Origin: Pseudomonas frederiksbergensis
GTDB lineage: Bacteria; Pseudomonadota; Gammaproteobacteria; Pseudomonadales; Pseudomonadaceae
DNA length: 38,139 nt
Direction of reading: 5' to 3'
Assembly (NCBI RefSeq): GCF_003732275.1
Contig: NZ_MOBM01000008.1
Span: 16,201 to 54,339 of the forward strand
Shown here: piece after piece, positions 7,617-16,428 of the stretch
Position numbering within the stretch: the stretch's first letter is position 1
How the letters are laid out: the number at the start of each line of letters is the position of its first letter
Made by a program: the position numbers and the translations under genes
The notes under the pieces: generated by a model
The model's input: the letters and a program-made list of their open reading frames with translations, nothing else
Told to the model about the DNA's origin: nothing
Databases searched by the model: none

Positions 7617-7958
7617 TCAGACTTTTCTGACGAACTCGGATTTGAGTTTCATAGGGCCGATGCCATCGATCTTGCAGTCGATGTCGTGGTCACCATCGCA
7701 CAGGCGGATGTTCTTGACCTTGGTACCGACCTTGACCACCAGCGACGTGCCTTTGACCTTGAGGTCCTTGATCACGGTGATGGTGTCGCCGTCCTGCAGG
7801 ACATTGCCGACCGAATCCTTTTTCACGGTGTCATCGGAGGCCACTTCGGCTTCGCCGTTGGCGGACCACTCGTGGGCGCACTCCGGGCAGATCAGCTGTG
7901 CGCCGTCTTCATAGGTGTATTCGGAATTGCATTTCGGGCAGGGTGGCAACGTGCTCAC
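7617..7958 (-). CDS. yjdM: PhnA/YjdM family zinc-ribbon protein
   Basis: This is a 113-residue cytoplasmic protein of the PhnA (YjdM) family. The N-terminal zinc ribbon has two CxxC knuckles (CPKC at about 8-11 and CPEC at about 24-27). The C-terminal beta domain has the family motifs [21 protein letters not shown] and [17 protein letters not shown]. The name phnA comes from its place near the E. coli phosphonate operon; a direct role in phosphonate breakdown is not established. The start codon is GTG (7956-7958) with a strong AAGGAG 5 nt upstream. I do not recall it at this place in P. aeruginosa, so it may be a local insertion in this lineage. Confidence 0.9.
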   Translation of the reverse strand: MSTLPPCPKCNSEYTYEDGAQLICPECAHEWSANGEAEVASDDTVKKDSVGNVLQDGDTITVIKDLKVKGTSLVVKVGTKVKNIRLCDGDHDIDCKIDGIGPMKLKSEFVRKV

Positions 7959-8031
7959 TAAAGCTCCTTGGATTCAGGATGGCTAAAAAGCGCACATTAT
8001 ATAGGGTTTTGTTGCAGGAGGGGGCTGACAG

Positions 8032-8108
8032 CAAAAGATCGCAGCCTTCGGCAGCTCCTACGGGGTTTGTATACACCTGTAGGAGCTGCCGAAGGCTGCG
8101 ATCTTTTG
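8032..8108. repeat. Perfect 30-bp inverted repeat, second REPIN family
   Basis: The arms 8032-8061 and 8079-8108 are perfect complements over 30 bp, with a 17-nt spacer. The core is GTAGGAGCTGCCGAAGG and the outer part CGCAGCCTTCGGCAGC, a repeat family common in P. fluorescens-type genomes. The perfect match points to recent origin or gene conversion. It lies between ispB and the phnA-type gene, downstream of ispB on the minus strand. Confidence 0.92.
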
Positions 8109-8123
8109 ATCTTGCCGTGAATG

Positions 8124-9092
8124 TCAGTGCGTGCGGGCAACCGCAAACTCGCTCAATTCCACCAATGCATCGCGGTATTCGCTGGCGGGCAGGGCATCCA
8201 GGCACTTGATCGCACGGACCACGTAATCGCGGGCCAGTTGCGCGGTGTAATCCAGCGAGCCGGAAGCCTCAACGGCTTCGCGAATGCTTTCCAGATCTTC
8301 GATGCCACCTTTCTGGATCGCCTGACGAACCAGTGCGGCCTGCTCCGGAGTGCCTTCGCGCATGGTGTAGATCAGCGGCAGGGTCGGCTTACCTTCGGCC
8401 AGATCGTCGCCGACGTTCTTGCCCAGGGTTTCGGCGTCGCCACGGTAATCCAGCAGGTCGTCGACCAATTGGAAGGCCACCCCCAGGTGATCGCCAAAGG
8501 TGCGCAGTGCTTCGCTCTGTTCCGGCGAGGCACCGGCCAGGGCCGCGGCACTGTGGGTCGAGGCTTCGAAGAGCATCGCGGTTTTGCCGCGGATGACTTC
8601 CATGTAGGTTTCTTCGGTGGTGCTGGCGTCGCGGACCTTCGACAGCTGCAACACTTCGCCTTCAGCGATGATGCGAGTGGCTTGCGAAAGGATTTTCATC
8701 ACCGGCATGGAGCCCAGTTCGACCATCATTTCGAAAGAACGCGAATACAGGAAGTCGCCTACCAGTACGCTCGGCGCGTTGCCCCACATGGCGTTGGCGG
8801 TCGAGCGGCCACGGCGCATGCCGGACATATCGACAACGTCGTCATGCAGCAGGGTGGCGGTGTGCAGGAACTCGATGGTCGCGGCCAACAGGCGCAGGTC
8901 ATCGCCTTCGCGGCCCAGTGCCTTGCCGCACAGTAGCACGAGCAACGGGCGCAGGCGTTTACCGCCAGCCGAGGTAATGTAGTCGCCGATTTTCGATACC
9001 AGCGGCACTCGGGAAGTCAGCTGTTTCTTGATGATGCCGTCGACGGCGCTAAAATCGTCCGCCACCGCGCGGTAGAAAGCTTGGGGTTGCAT
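8124..9092 (-). CDS. ispB: Polyprenyl (octa/nonaprenyl) diphosphate synthase IspB
   Basis: This 322-residue trans-polyprenyl synthase extends farnesyl diphosphate with isopentenyl units to make the side chain of ubiquinone. The first aspartate-rich motif DDVVD is at residues 84-88 and the second, DDLLD, at 211-215; both bind Mg-diphosphate. GGKRLRP (about 43-49) binds isopentenyl diphosphate. Its length is normal for the family. Pseudomonads make mostly ubiquinone-9, so the product is probably nonaprenyl even though the E. coli name implies eight units. The gene is divergent from rplU, as in E. coli, and a good sigma-70 promoter (TTGACA-17-TAGCAT on the minus strand) lies just upstream. The ATG at 9092 is the only start that fits homologues. 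Confidence 0.96.
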   Translation of the reverse strand: MQPQAFYRAVADDFSAVDGIIKKQLTSRVPLVSKIGDYITSAGGKRLRPLLVLLCGKALGREGDDLRLLAATIEFLHTATLLHDDVVDMSGMRRGRSTANAMWGNAPSVLVGDFLYSRSFEMMVELGSMPVMKILSQATRIIAEGEVLQLSKVRDASTTEETYMEVIRGKTAMLFEASTHSAAALAGASPEQSEALRTFGDHLGVAFQLVDDLLDYRGDAETLGKNVGDDLAEGKPTLPLIYTMREGTPEQAALVRQAIQKGGIEDLESIREAVEASGSLDYTAQLARDYVVRAIKCLDALPASEYRDALVELSEFAVARTH

Positions 9093-9124
9093 CAGCGACA
9101 GTTGCTCCAGAAGGGTTGCGCGGC

Positions 9125-9153
9125 ATGCTAGGACCCACGTCCGGGCCTGTCAA
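9125..9153 (-). promoter_or_regulatory. Sigma-70 promoter of ispB
   Basis: On the minus strand, TTGACA (9148-9153) and TAGCAT (9125-9130) are separated by 17 bp. The -35 is perfect. The start of transcription would fall about 25 nt before the ispB ATG. Confidence 0.75.
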
Positions 9154-9171
9154 GGCACGATGGACAGCCTC

Positions 9172-9200
9172 TTGCATCGCCCCGGCAGCTTGCGTACAAT
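9172..9200 (+). promoter_or_regulatory. Sigma-70 promoter of rplU-rpmA
   Basis: TTGCAT (9172-9177) and TACAAT (9195-9200) have the ideal 17-bp spacing, followed by a GC-rich discriminator (CGCGC) typical of growth-rate-controlled promoters. It implies a leader of about 125 nt before rplU. It lies back to back with the ispB promoter. Confidence 0.75.
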
Positions 9201-9332
9201 CGCGCACCCTGAACTTCCTGGGCAGCACCTGCCTTACGCAATTGCAAACAGGCCTTCCAGCCTTATGCAGCCATGCCAGCCAATACCTCTTCTTATAAAG
9301 AGCTGGGTGAGCAGGATTATCGGAGAAATACC

Positions 9333-9647
9333 ATGTCTTATGCAGTAATCGTTACTGGTGGCAAGCAGTACAAAGTTGCTCCAGGTGAATACCTGAAGAT
9401 CGAAAAACTGGAAATCGCTACCGGCGAATCCGTTACTTTTGATCGCGTTCTGTTGGTTGCCAATGGCGACGACGTGAATATCGGCGCTCCAGTTGTTCCT
9501 GGCGCTACCGTTGTGGCTGAAGTGATCTCCCAAGGTCGTCACGATAAAGTCCGCATCATCAAGTTCCGTCGCCGTAAGCACCACATGAAGCGTATGGGCC
9601 ACCGCCAGTGGTACACCGAGATCAAAATCACCGGTATTCAGGCTTAA
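9333..9647 (+). CDS. rplU: 50S ribosomal protein L21
   Basis: This is ribosomal protein L21, 104 residues, which binds 23S rRNA in the large subunit. [24 protein letters not shown] at the start and the basic C-terminal run [15 protein letters not shown] are typical. An upstream in-frame ATG at 9273 would add 20 residues that L21 proteins lack, so 9333 is chosen; GGAGA at 9322-9326 lies in front of it. It is the first gene of the conserved rplU-rpmA pair, with a 35-bp gap to rpmA, and has its own promoter about 130 nt upstream. The long leader could carry feedback control, which is inferred only. Confidence 0.98.
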   Translation: MSYAVIVTGGKQYKVAPGEYLKIEKLEIATGESVTFDRVLLVANGDDVNIGAPVVPGATVVAEVISQGRHDKVRIIKFRRRKHHMKRMGHRQWYTEIKITGIQA

Positions 9648-9682
9648 TTTCAGCCTAATTCCTCACTAGGAGAATTGAACTC

Positions 9683-9958
9683 ATGGCACACAAAAAAGCT
9701 GGTGGTAGTACCCGTAACGGTCGCGACTCAGAAGCCAAACGCCTTGGCGTGAAGATGTATGGCGGCCAGGTTATCATTCCGGGCAACATCATCGTGCGTC
9801 AGCGCGGCACCCAATTCCACGCTGGCTACGGCGTTGGCATGGGCAAAGATCACACTCTGTTCGCTAAAATCGACGGCGTGATCAAGTTCGAAGTAAAAGG
9901 CGCCTTCGGTCGTCGTTACGTAAGCATTGTCCCGAAGACTGACGTCGTCGCGGCATAA
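9683..9958 (+). CDS. rpmA: 50S ribosomal protein L27
   Basis: This is ribosomal protein L27, 91 residues. Its N-terminal tail [20 protein letters not shown] reaches the peptidyl transferase centre and helps place the tRNA ends. The motif [28 protein letters not shown] is typical. The mature N-terminus begins directly after Met, without the cleaved N-terminal extension known in Firmicutes. AGGAGAA is close upstream of the ATG. It is the second and last gene of the rplU operon, with an intrinsic terminator at 9974-10002 shortly after the stop codon. Confidence 0.98.
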   Translation: MAHKKAGGSTRNGRDSEAKRLGVKMYGGQVIIPGNIIVRQRGTQFHAGYGVGMGKDHTLFAKIDGVIKFEVKGAFGRRYVSIVPKTDVVAA

Positions 9959-9973
9959 TTACGTAGTTGCTGG

Positions 9974-10002
9974 AAAAGCCCTGTCTTGCGACGGGGCTTT
10001 TT
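9974..10002 (+). terminator. Intrinsic terminator of rplU-rpmA
   Basis: AAAAGCCC (9974-9981) pairs with GGGCTTTT (9995-10002), the stem is extended by TGTC/GAC, and the hairpin ends in a T-run. Confidence 0.9.
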
Positions 10003-10018
10003 CGTTTGTGGGGTGAGT

Positions 10019-10100
10019 CTCTTGCAAAGCTGTTTGTGATGGGCTCCAGCGCTGTATTGGCGGTCGTTGATTGAGGTCGCTGCGCTCATTTTTGCAAGAG
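10019..10100. promoter_or_regulatory. Distant 10-bp inverted repeat ahead of obgE
   Basis: CTCTTGCAAA (10019-10028) and TTTGCAAGAG (10091-10100) are perfect complements 62 nt apart in the 147-bp gap before obgE. They could pair in a leader RNA or bind a protein, or could be chance. No clear -35/-10 pair was found in this gap. Confidence 0.25.
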
Positions 10101-10112
10101 TCTTATGTCTAG

Positions 10113-11375
<1,263 letters not shown>

Positions 11376-11395
11376 TTCGTTGCGATAAACTTAAG

Positions 11396-11420
11396 CGCCG
11401 CTCACTAGAGCGGCGTTTTA
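11396..11420 (+). terminator. Intrinsic terminator of obgE
   Basis: CGCCGCTC (11396-11403) and GAGCGGCG (11408-11415) form a perfect 8-bp stem with a 4-nt loop, followed by TTTTA. Confidence 0.92.
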
Positions 11421-11498
11421 GTATCTGGAAATCGGTAGTCACGAATAACGTTACGGGCAGCGCTGGGTCGTGCTGTCCTCAAGCTAAGGTTGAAGATG

Positions 11499-12617
11499 AT
11501 GCGGAGCAAGGTGACAGGTGCGCAGCGTTGGGTCGTGAAGATCGGCAGCGCTTTGCTGACGGCGGACGGCAAAGGCCTGGATCGCGCGGCAATGGGTGTC
11601 TGGGTCGAGCAGATGGTTGCCCTGCACGAGGCGGGTGTTGAGCTGGTGCTGGTGTCCTCCGGGGCGGTGGCGGCGGGCATGAGTCGTCTGGGCTGGACCG
11701 TACGACCCAGTGCAATGCACGAGTTGCAGGCCGCTGCCGCCATCGGTCAGATGGGGTTGGTGCAGGCCTGGGAATCGAGCTTTGCCGAGCATGGCCGGCA
11801 TACCGCGCAGATTCTCCTGACTCACGACGATTTGTCCGACCGCAAACGCTACCTGAACGCTCGCAGTACGCTGCGCGCGCTGGTCGAGCTCAAGGTGATC
11901 CCGGTGATCAATGAGAACGACACCGTGGTCACTGACGAAATCCGTTTCGGCGACAACGACACGTTGGCGGCGCTGGTGGCGAACCTGGTCGAAGCCGATT
12001 TGCTGGTGATCCTCACCGATCGCGATGGCATGTTTGACGCCGATCCGCGCAACAATCCCGATGCCAAGCTGATTTACGAGGCGCGTGCCGATGATCCGGC
12101 GCTGGATGCGGTGGCTGGCAGTACGGGTGGTGCTCTGGGTCGTGGCGGTATGCAGACCAAGTTGCGCGCTGCGCGTCTGGCGGCGCGTTCCGGTGCGCAC
12201 ACCATCATTGTTGGTGGGCGCCTGGAGCGGGTGCTGGATCGTCTCAAGGCGGGCGAGCGCATCGGCACCTTGTTGTCGCCTGAGCGCGGCATGCTGGCGG
12301 CACGCAAGCAATGGCTGGCCGGGCATCTGCAAACCCGCGGCACGCTGGTACTGGATGCGGGGGCGGTGACGGCGTTGTCCCAGGGCAACAAAAGTTTGCT
12401 GCCGGTGGGTGTCAAACTGGTCCAGGGCAGTTTCCGTCGTGGCGAAATGGTGGTCTGTGTGGCGCCGGACGGTCGTGAAATCGCCCGTGGCCTGGCTAAC
12501 TACAGTGCTCTGGAGGCACAAAAAATCATCGGTCAGTCGTCTGAAGCGATTGTCGGTCTATTGGGGTACATGGCGGAGCCGGAACTGGTTCACCGCGATA
12601 ACCTGATTCTGGTCTGA
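11499..12617 (+). CDS. proB: Glutamate 5-kinase ProB
   Basis: This is a 372-residue enzyme that phosphorylates glutamate as the first step of proline synthesis. The amino-acid kinase domain covers about 1-255 ([38 protein letters not shown]). A PUA domain makes up the C-terminal part, as in E. coli ProB. TTG at 11490 and ATG at 11496 are alternative in-frame starts. AAGG at 11486-11489 lies directly against the TTG but at usable distance from both ATGs; 11499 is preferred because it gives the N-terminus [11 protein letters not shown] seen in relatives. Proline feedback is usual for the family. proA is not nearby. creA follows after 12 bp and is probably cotranscribed. Confidence 0.96.
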   Translation: MRSKVTGAQRWVVKIGSALLTADGKGLDRAAMGVWVEQMVALHEAGVELVLVSSGAVAAGMSRLGWTVRPSAMHELQAAAAIGQMGLVQAWESSFAEHGRHTAQILLTHDDLSDRKRYLNARSTLRALVELKVIPVINENDTVVTDEIRFGDNDTLAALVANLVEADLLVILTDRDGMFDADPRNNPDAKLIYEARADDPALDAVAGSTGGALGRGGMQTKLRAARLAARSGAHTIIVGGRLERVLDRLKAGERIGTLLSPERGMLAARKQWLAGHLQTRGTLVLDAGAVTALSQGNKSLLPVGVKLVQGSFRRGEMVVCVAPDGREIARGLANYSALEAQKIIGQSSEAIVGLLGYMAEPELVHRDNLILV

Positions 12618-12629
12618 AGGAATACCTGA

Positions 12630-13094
12630 ATGCGTGTGGCAAAAGGATTATTGGGCTTGTTGTTGGCGATGCCGCTGCTGGCCTCGGCCGAGGAGATTGG
12701 CCAGGTATCGACGGTGTTCAAGTTCGTCGGTCCGAACGACCGTATCGTTGTCGAGGCGTTTGATGATCCAAAAGTGGATGGCGTGACCTGCTACCTGTCG
12801 CGCGCCAAGACCGGTGGCGTAAAGGGTGGGTTGGGTCTGGCCGAGGATCGCGCTGAAGCGTCTATAGCGTGTCGTCAGGTCGGGCCGATCAACTTCAAGG
12901 GTGAGCTCAAGGATGGCGAGGAGGTGTTCAAGGAGCGCACGTCCTTGGTGTTCAAGACCATGCAGGTGGTGCGATTCCTCGACAAGAAGCGCAATACGCT
13001 GGTGTATCTGGTCTACAGCGATCGTTTGATCGAGGGCAGCCCGCAGAATGCGGTGACGGCGATTCCGATCCTGCCGTGGACGCACGCTCAATAA
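12630..13094 (+). CDS. creA: CreA family periplasmic protein
   Basis: This is a 154-residue CreA-type protein. The first residues [20 protein letters not shown] form a signal peptide with cleavage after ASA (about residue 20), so the protein is periplasmic. The mature part has the family motifs [24 protein letters not shown] and [19 protein letters not shown]. It holds two cysteines (YLSRA and ACRQ segments) that could form a disulphide. The family is widespread in proteobacteria but its function is not established; the name comes from its place near creBCD in E. coli. It starts 12 bp after proB with GAAGGAA before the ATG and is probably expressed with proB. A REPIN followed by a T-tract lies downstream. 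Confidence 0.93.
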   Translation: MRVAKGLLGLLLAMPLLASAEEIGQVSTVFKFVGPNDRIVVEAFDDPKVDGVTCYLSRAKTGGVKGGLGLAEDRAEASIACRQVGPINFKGELKDGEEVFKERTSLVFKTMQVVRFLDKKRNTLVYLVYSDRLIEGSPQNAVTAIPILPWTHAQ

Positions 13095-13111
13095 TCTGAC
13101 GCAAGACGAAG

Positions 13112-13201
13112 TGTGGGAGCGAGCCTGCTCGCGATAGCGGACTGACATTCAGCATCTATGCTGGCTGGACGTCCGCAATCGCGAGCAGGCTCGCTCCCAC
13201 A
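13112..13201. repeat. REPIN, GCGAGCCTGCTC subtype
   Basis: GTGGGAGCGAGCCTGCTCGC near 13113-13132 is mirrored at 13178-13201. The loop contains ACTGACATTCAGCAT, similar to that of the REPIN at 2735. It lies between convergent creA and rpsT and is followed by T7 (13202-13208), so it may help end creA transcription. Confidence 0.9.
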
Positions 13202-13236
13202 TTTTTTTGCGGTGTATCTGATAAATCGCAGGCAAT

Positions 13237-13264
13237 AAAAAACCGACCCTGAGGTCGGTTTTTT
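13237..13264 (-). terminator. Bidirectional terminator of rpsT
   Basis: A6-CCGACC-CTGA-GGTCGG-T6 is fully symmetrical and works on both strands. It lies 15 bp after the rpsT stop codon and would also stop leftover creA transcription. Confidence 0.93.
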
Positions 13265-13278
13265 AATGAGCGTGTCGC

Positions 13279-13557
13279 TTAGGCAGCAGCGGCAACGTTC
13301 AGGGCCTTTACGTGGCCATTCAGGCGGCTCTTGTGGCGAGCAGCTTTGTTCTTGTGGATGATGCCTTTATCGGCCATACGGTCGATAACTGGCACAGCCA
13401 GAACGTAAGCAGCTTGAGCTTTAGCAGCGTCTTTTGCGTCGATGGCTTTAACTACATTCTTGATGTAGGTACGAACCATGGAACGCAGGCTGGCGTTGTG
13501 GCTGCGACGCTTCTCAGCCTGTTTTGCACGTTTTTTGGCGGAAGGTGTGTTGGCCAC
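13279..13557 (-). CDS. rpsT: 30S ribosomal protein S20
   Basis: This is ribosomal protein S20, 92 residues, which binds 16S rRNA and is very basic. [20 protein letters not shown] and the Lys/Arg-rich helices are typical, as is [19 protein letters not shown] near the C-terminus. In P. aeruginosa and here it lies next to murJ, transcribed in the opposite direction. A good sigma-70 promoter (TTGACA-17-CATGAT, minus strand) lies upstream and a symmetrical terminator downstream, so it is a single-gene unit. The GC-rich discriminator fits control by the stringent response, as for other ribosomal genes. Confidence 0.98.
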   Translation of the reverse strand: MANTPSAKKRAKQAEKRRSHNASLRSMVRTYIKNVVKAIDAKDAAKAQAAYVLAVPVIDRMADKGIIHKNKAARHKSRLNGHVKALNVAAAA

Positions 13558-13610
13558 CGTCGAGCTCCTCGAAAGACTTTTTAGGAAATAGCAAACAAAA
13601 TAGGCCGCGA

Positions 13611-13639
13611 ATCATGCCGATGAGTTGATGTCTTGTCAA
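13611..13639 (-). promoter_or_regulatory. Sigma-70 promoter of rpsT
   Basis: On the minus strand, TTGACA (13634-13639) lies 17 bp before CATGAT (13611-13616), followed by TCGCGGCC, a GC-rich discriminator. The leader would be about 45-50 nt. Confidence 0.75.
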
Positions 13640-13645
13640 GGGCGG

Positions 13646-13676
13646 TTGAGACGATCCGCTAAGTGGCAGGTATAGA
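13646..13676 (+). promoter_or_regulatory. Weak candidate promoter of murJ
   Basis: TTGAGA (13646-13651) and TATAGA (13671-13676) match sigma-70 elements, but the spacing is 19 bp. It lies about 130 nt before the murJ start, nearly back to back with the rpsT promoter. Confidence 0.35.
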
Positions 13677-13809
13677 GCGCCGGGATATTTCTTTCCGGCG
13701 TGCGACCTGTAAACTCGCGAGCTTTGGCTCTGTGCTGTTGCGGCGCGGAGTATCGCATAAGTGGGCGCGTTGTTCGCCTGCTGTTTATCGACAGGCAAAA
13801 ACTCTTTCA

Positions 13810-15348
13810 ATGAATCTGCTCAAATCGTTGGCCGCTGTCAGCTCTATCACGATGCTTTCCCGGGTGTTGGGGTTTGTTCGCGACACTCTAATCGCTCGTG
13901 CATTTGGCGCAGGAATGGCGACCGACGCCTTCTTTATCGCCTTCAAACTGCCCAATCTGCTGCGGCGGATCTTCGCTGAGGGAGCATTTTCCCAGGCCTT
14001 CGTGCCGATTCTCGCCGAATACAAAAGCCAGAAGGGCGAGGAGGCGACGCGAACCTTCATTGCCTATGTCTCGGGCCTGCTGACGCTGGTGCTGGCGCTG
14101 GTCACCGCGTTGGGCATGCTCGCCGCGCCTTGGGTCATCTGGGCCACGGCGCCGGGTTTCGCCACTACCCCGGAAAAATTCGAGCTGACCTCCGATCTGC
14201 TACGGGTCACTTTTCCTTATATATTGCTGATCTCCCTGTCTTCATTGGCCGGAGCGATCCTTAACACCTGGAACCGCTTCTCGGTGCCGGCCTTCGTGCC
14301 GACCCTGCTCAATGTCAGCATGATTATTTTTGCGGTGTTCCTGACACCGTATTTCGATCCGCCGGTGATGGCGCTGGGTTGGGCTGTTCTAGTGGGCGGT
14401 CTGGCGCAATTGCTGTTTCAACTGCCGCACCTGAAAAAAATCGGCATGCTGGTGCTGCCGCGCCTGAATCTGCGCGATAGCGGTGTCTGGCGGGTCATGA
14501 AACAGATGCTGCCAGCGATCATCGGCGTTTCGGTGAGCCAGATTTCCCTGATCATCAACACCATATTTGCTTCATTTCTGGTGGCAGGTTCCGTGTCCTG
14601 GATGTATTACGCCGACCGCCTGATGGAATTGCCATCCGGCGTACTGGGTGTGGCGCTGGGCACGATTCTGCTGCCGACCCTGGCCAAGACCTATGCCAGC
14701 CAGGATCGCCACGAATACTCGCGGATCCTCGACTGGGGGCTGCGCCTGTGCTTCATGCTGGTGTTGCCGTGCGCCCTGGCGCTGGGGATTCTGGCTGAGC
14801 CGCTGACGGTTTCGCTGTTCCAGTACGGCCAGTTCAGCGCTTTCGATGCGGCCATGACCCAGCGCGCGCTGATTGCCTATTCCGTCGGCTTGCTGGGGAT
14901 TATCGTGATCAAAGTGCTGGCGCCGGGCTTTTATGCGCAACAAAACATCCGCACCCCGGTAAAGATCGCGATTTTCACCCTGATCGTCACTCAGCTGTTT
15001 AACCTGGTACTGATCGGTCCGCTGGCTCATGCCGGTTTGGCGCTGGCCATCAGCGCGGGCGCCTGCATCAATGCCGGGCTGCTGTTCTATCAGCTGCGCA
15101 AGCAGCAGATGTATCAGCCGCAACCAGGCTGGGCAAAATTCGGGCTCAAACTGCTGGTGGCGGTGGCGGTGATGTCCGCGGTATTGCTGGGCGCCATGCA
15201 CTTCATGCCGGCCTGGGCGGAAGGGCATATGCTGGAGCGTTTGCTGCGTCTGGGCGCATTGGTGATCGCCGGCGTGGTGGTCTATTTCGGCATGTTGTTG
15301 TTGATGGGCTTCCGTTTGCGCGACTTCAATCGCAAGGCCTTGAGCTGA
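13810..15348 (+). CDS. murJ: Lipid II flippase MurJ (MviN)
   Basis: This is a 512-residue inner-membrane flippase of the MOP superfamily that moves lipid II across the membrane for peptidoglycan synthesis. It is hydrophobic almost throughout and fits the usual 14 membrane helices. The N-terminus [25 protein letters not shown] and the loop [34 protein letters not shown] carry the conserved charged residues of the central cavity. The open frame extends 49 codons upstream, but those codons lie over the promoter region and encode no MurJ-like sequence, so 13810 is chosen even though the ribosome site is weak. It lies upstream of ribF, as in many proteobacteria. Confidence 0.95.
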   Translation: MNLLKSLAAVSSITMLSRVLGFVRDTLIARAFGAGMATDAFFIAFKLPNLLRRIFAEGAFSQAFVPILAEYKSQKGEEATRTFIAYVSGLLTLVLALVTALGMLAAPWVIWATAPGFATTPEKFELTSDLLRVTFPYILLISLSSLAGAILNTWNRFSVPAFVPTLLNVSMIIFAVFLTPYFDPPVMALGWAVLVGGLAQLLFQLPHLKKIGMLVLPRLNLRDSGVWRVMKQMLPAIIGVSVSQISLIINTIFASFLVAGSVSWMYYADRLMELPSGVLGVALGTILLPTLAKTYASQDRHEYSRILDWGLRLCFMLVLPCALALGILAEPLTVSLFQYGQFSAFDAAMTQRALIAYSVGLLGIIVIKVLAPGFYAQQNIRTPVKIAIFTLIVTQLFNLVLIGPLAHAGLALAISAGACINAGLLFYQLRKQQMYQPQPGWAKFGLKLLVAVAVMSAVLLGAMHFMPAWAEGHMLERLLRLGALVIAGVVVYFGMLLLMGFRLRDFNRKALS

Positions 15349-15443
15349 GGCTTTTACCTCGATAAACACGGGCGAGCCGGCGGTTTTGTCGGCTCGATCA
15401 CTTTGGGTTACGGTGTTGCCTGTCGTCGGCCGCCGGGTGTGGT

Positions 15444-15449
15444 TATAAT
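15444..15449 (+). promoter_or_regulatory. Consensus -10 element upstream of ribF
   Basis: TATAAT is a perfect -10, 28 nt before the ribF ATG. The -35 at fitting distance (CTGTCG, 18-bp spacing) matches only 3 of 6. It may drive ribF-ileS-lspA-fkpB-ispH apart from murJ. Confidence 0.5.
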
Positions 15450-15477
15450 CGACCACTTTATGAGCAAGAAGCGCGTT

Positions 15478-16428
15478 ATGCAGCTGGTTCGAGGCCTCCA
15501 CAACCTGCGCCCCCAGCATCGGGGCTGTGTCGCCACTATTGGCAACTTTGACGGTGTTCACCGTGGTCACCAGGCAATCCTGGCCCGACTGCGTGAGCGT
15601 GCGCTCGAGTTGGGCGTGCCCAGCTGCGTGGTGATTTTTGAGCCGCAGCCGCGAGAATTCTTCGCCCCGGATACCGCCCCGGCCCGTCTGGCCCGTCTGC
15701 GGGATAAACTGCAGCTGCTGGCCGTGGAAGGTGTCGACCGGGTGCTGTGCCTGGCGTTCAATCAGCGCCTGAGCAAACTCAGCGCCAGCGAATTCGTCGA
15801 TACTATTCTGGTGGACGGTCTTGGCGTGCAGCATCTGGAAGTCGGCGACGATTTCCGTTTCGGCTGCGACCGGCTAGGGGATTTCGATTTCCTGCAACAG
15901 GCAGGCGTCCTTCAGGGGTTTACCGTCGAAGCGGCGCAGACCGTCGAACTGGACGGCATTCGTGTCAGCAGCACTCAGGTGCGTAACGCCCTGGCCGCTG
16001 CAGATTTTGCCTTGGCCGAGCGGCTACTCGGTCGTCCGTACCGGATTGCCGGGCGAGTCCTGCACGGCCAGAAGCTGGCGCGTCAGCTCGGTACGCCGAC
16101 CGCCAACATACAACTCAAGCGTCGTCGTGTGCCGCTGTCCGGGGTTTATCTGGTCAACGTCGACATCGACGGCAAAACCTGGCCAGGCGTCGCCAATATC
16201 GGCGTTCGGCCAACAGTCCAAGGTGATGGCAAAGCCCACCTGGAAGTACATCTTTTAGATTTTGCCGGCGATCTGTATGACCGGCGTTTGACGGTGGTTT
16301 TCCACCACAAGCTGCGTGAAGAGCAGCGTTTCGCCTCTCTGGAGGCGCTTAAGACGGCGATCAATGCGGATGTCGCCGCCGCCCGTGCCCTGTCGCACCT
16401 AGCGCCAATCGCTAATGAAGAGCCTTAA
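15478..16428 (+). CDS. ribF: Bifunctional riboflavin kinase / FAD synthetase RibF
   Basis: This is a 316-residue enzyme that makes FMN from riboflavin and then FAD. The N-terminal adenylyltransferase domain (about 15-180) has GNFDGVHRGH at 22-31, the nucleotide-binding HxGH-like motif, and VSSTQVRNAL. The C-terminal flavokinase domain (about 185-310) has GRPYRIAGRVLHGQKLARQLGTPTANI with the conserved GxPTAN. Upstream ATGs at 15403 and 15460 are in frame but run through the -10 region or add unmatched residues; homologues begin MQLVRGLHNL. It directly precedes ileS with no gap between its TAA and the next ATG, the usual proteobacterial arrangement. Confidence 0.95.
   Translation: MQLVRGLHNLRPQHRGCVATIGNFDGVHRGHQAILARLRERALELGVPSCVVIFEPQPREFFAPDTAPARLARLRDKLQLLAVEGVDRVLCLAFNQRLSKLSASEFVDTILVDGLGVQHLEVGDDFRFGCDRLGDFDFLQQAGVLQGFTVEAAQTVELDGIRVSSTQVRNALAAADFALAERLLGRPYRIAGRVLHGQKLARQLGTPTANIQLKRRRVPLSGVYLVNVDIDGKTWPGVANIGVRPTVQGDGKAHLEVHLLDFAGDLYDRRLTVVFHHKLREEQRFASLEALKTAINADVAAARALSHLAPIANEEP

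Noticed and set aside
7427..7630. 67-residue plus-strand frame over the Fur-box region
   Set aside because: It spans the Fur-like site and a hairpin, has no ribosome site and a random-looking translation.
13663..13809. N-terminal extension of murJ
   Set aside because: The 49 extra codons cover the rpsT-murJ promoter region and do not resemble MurJ.
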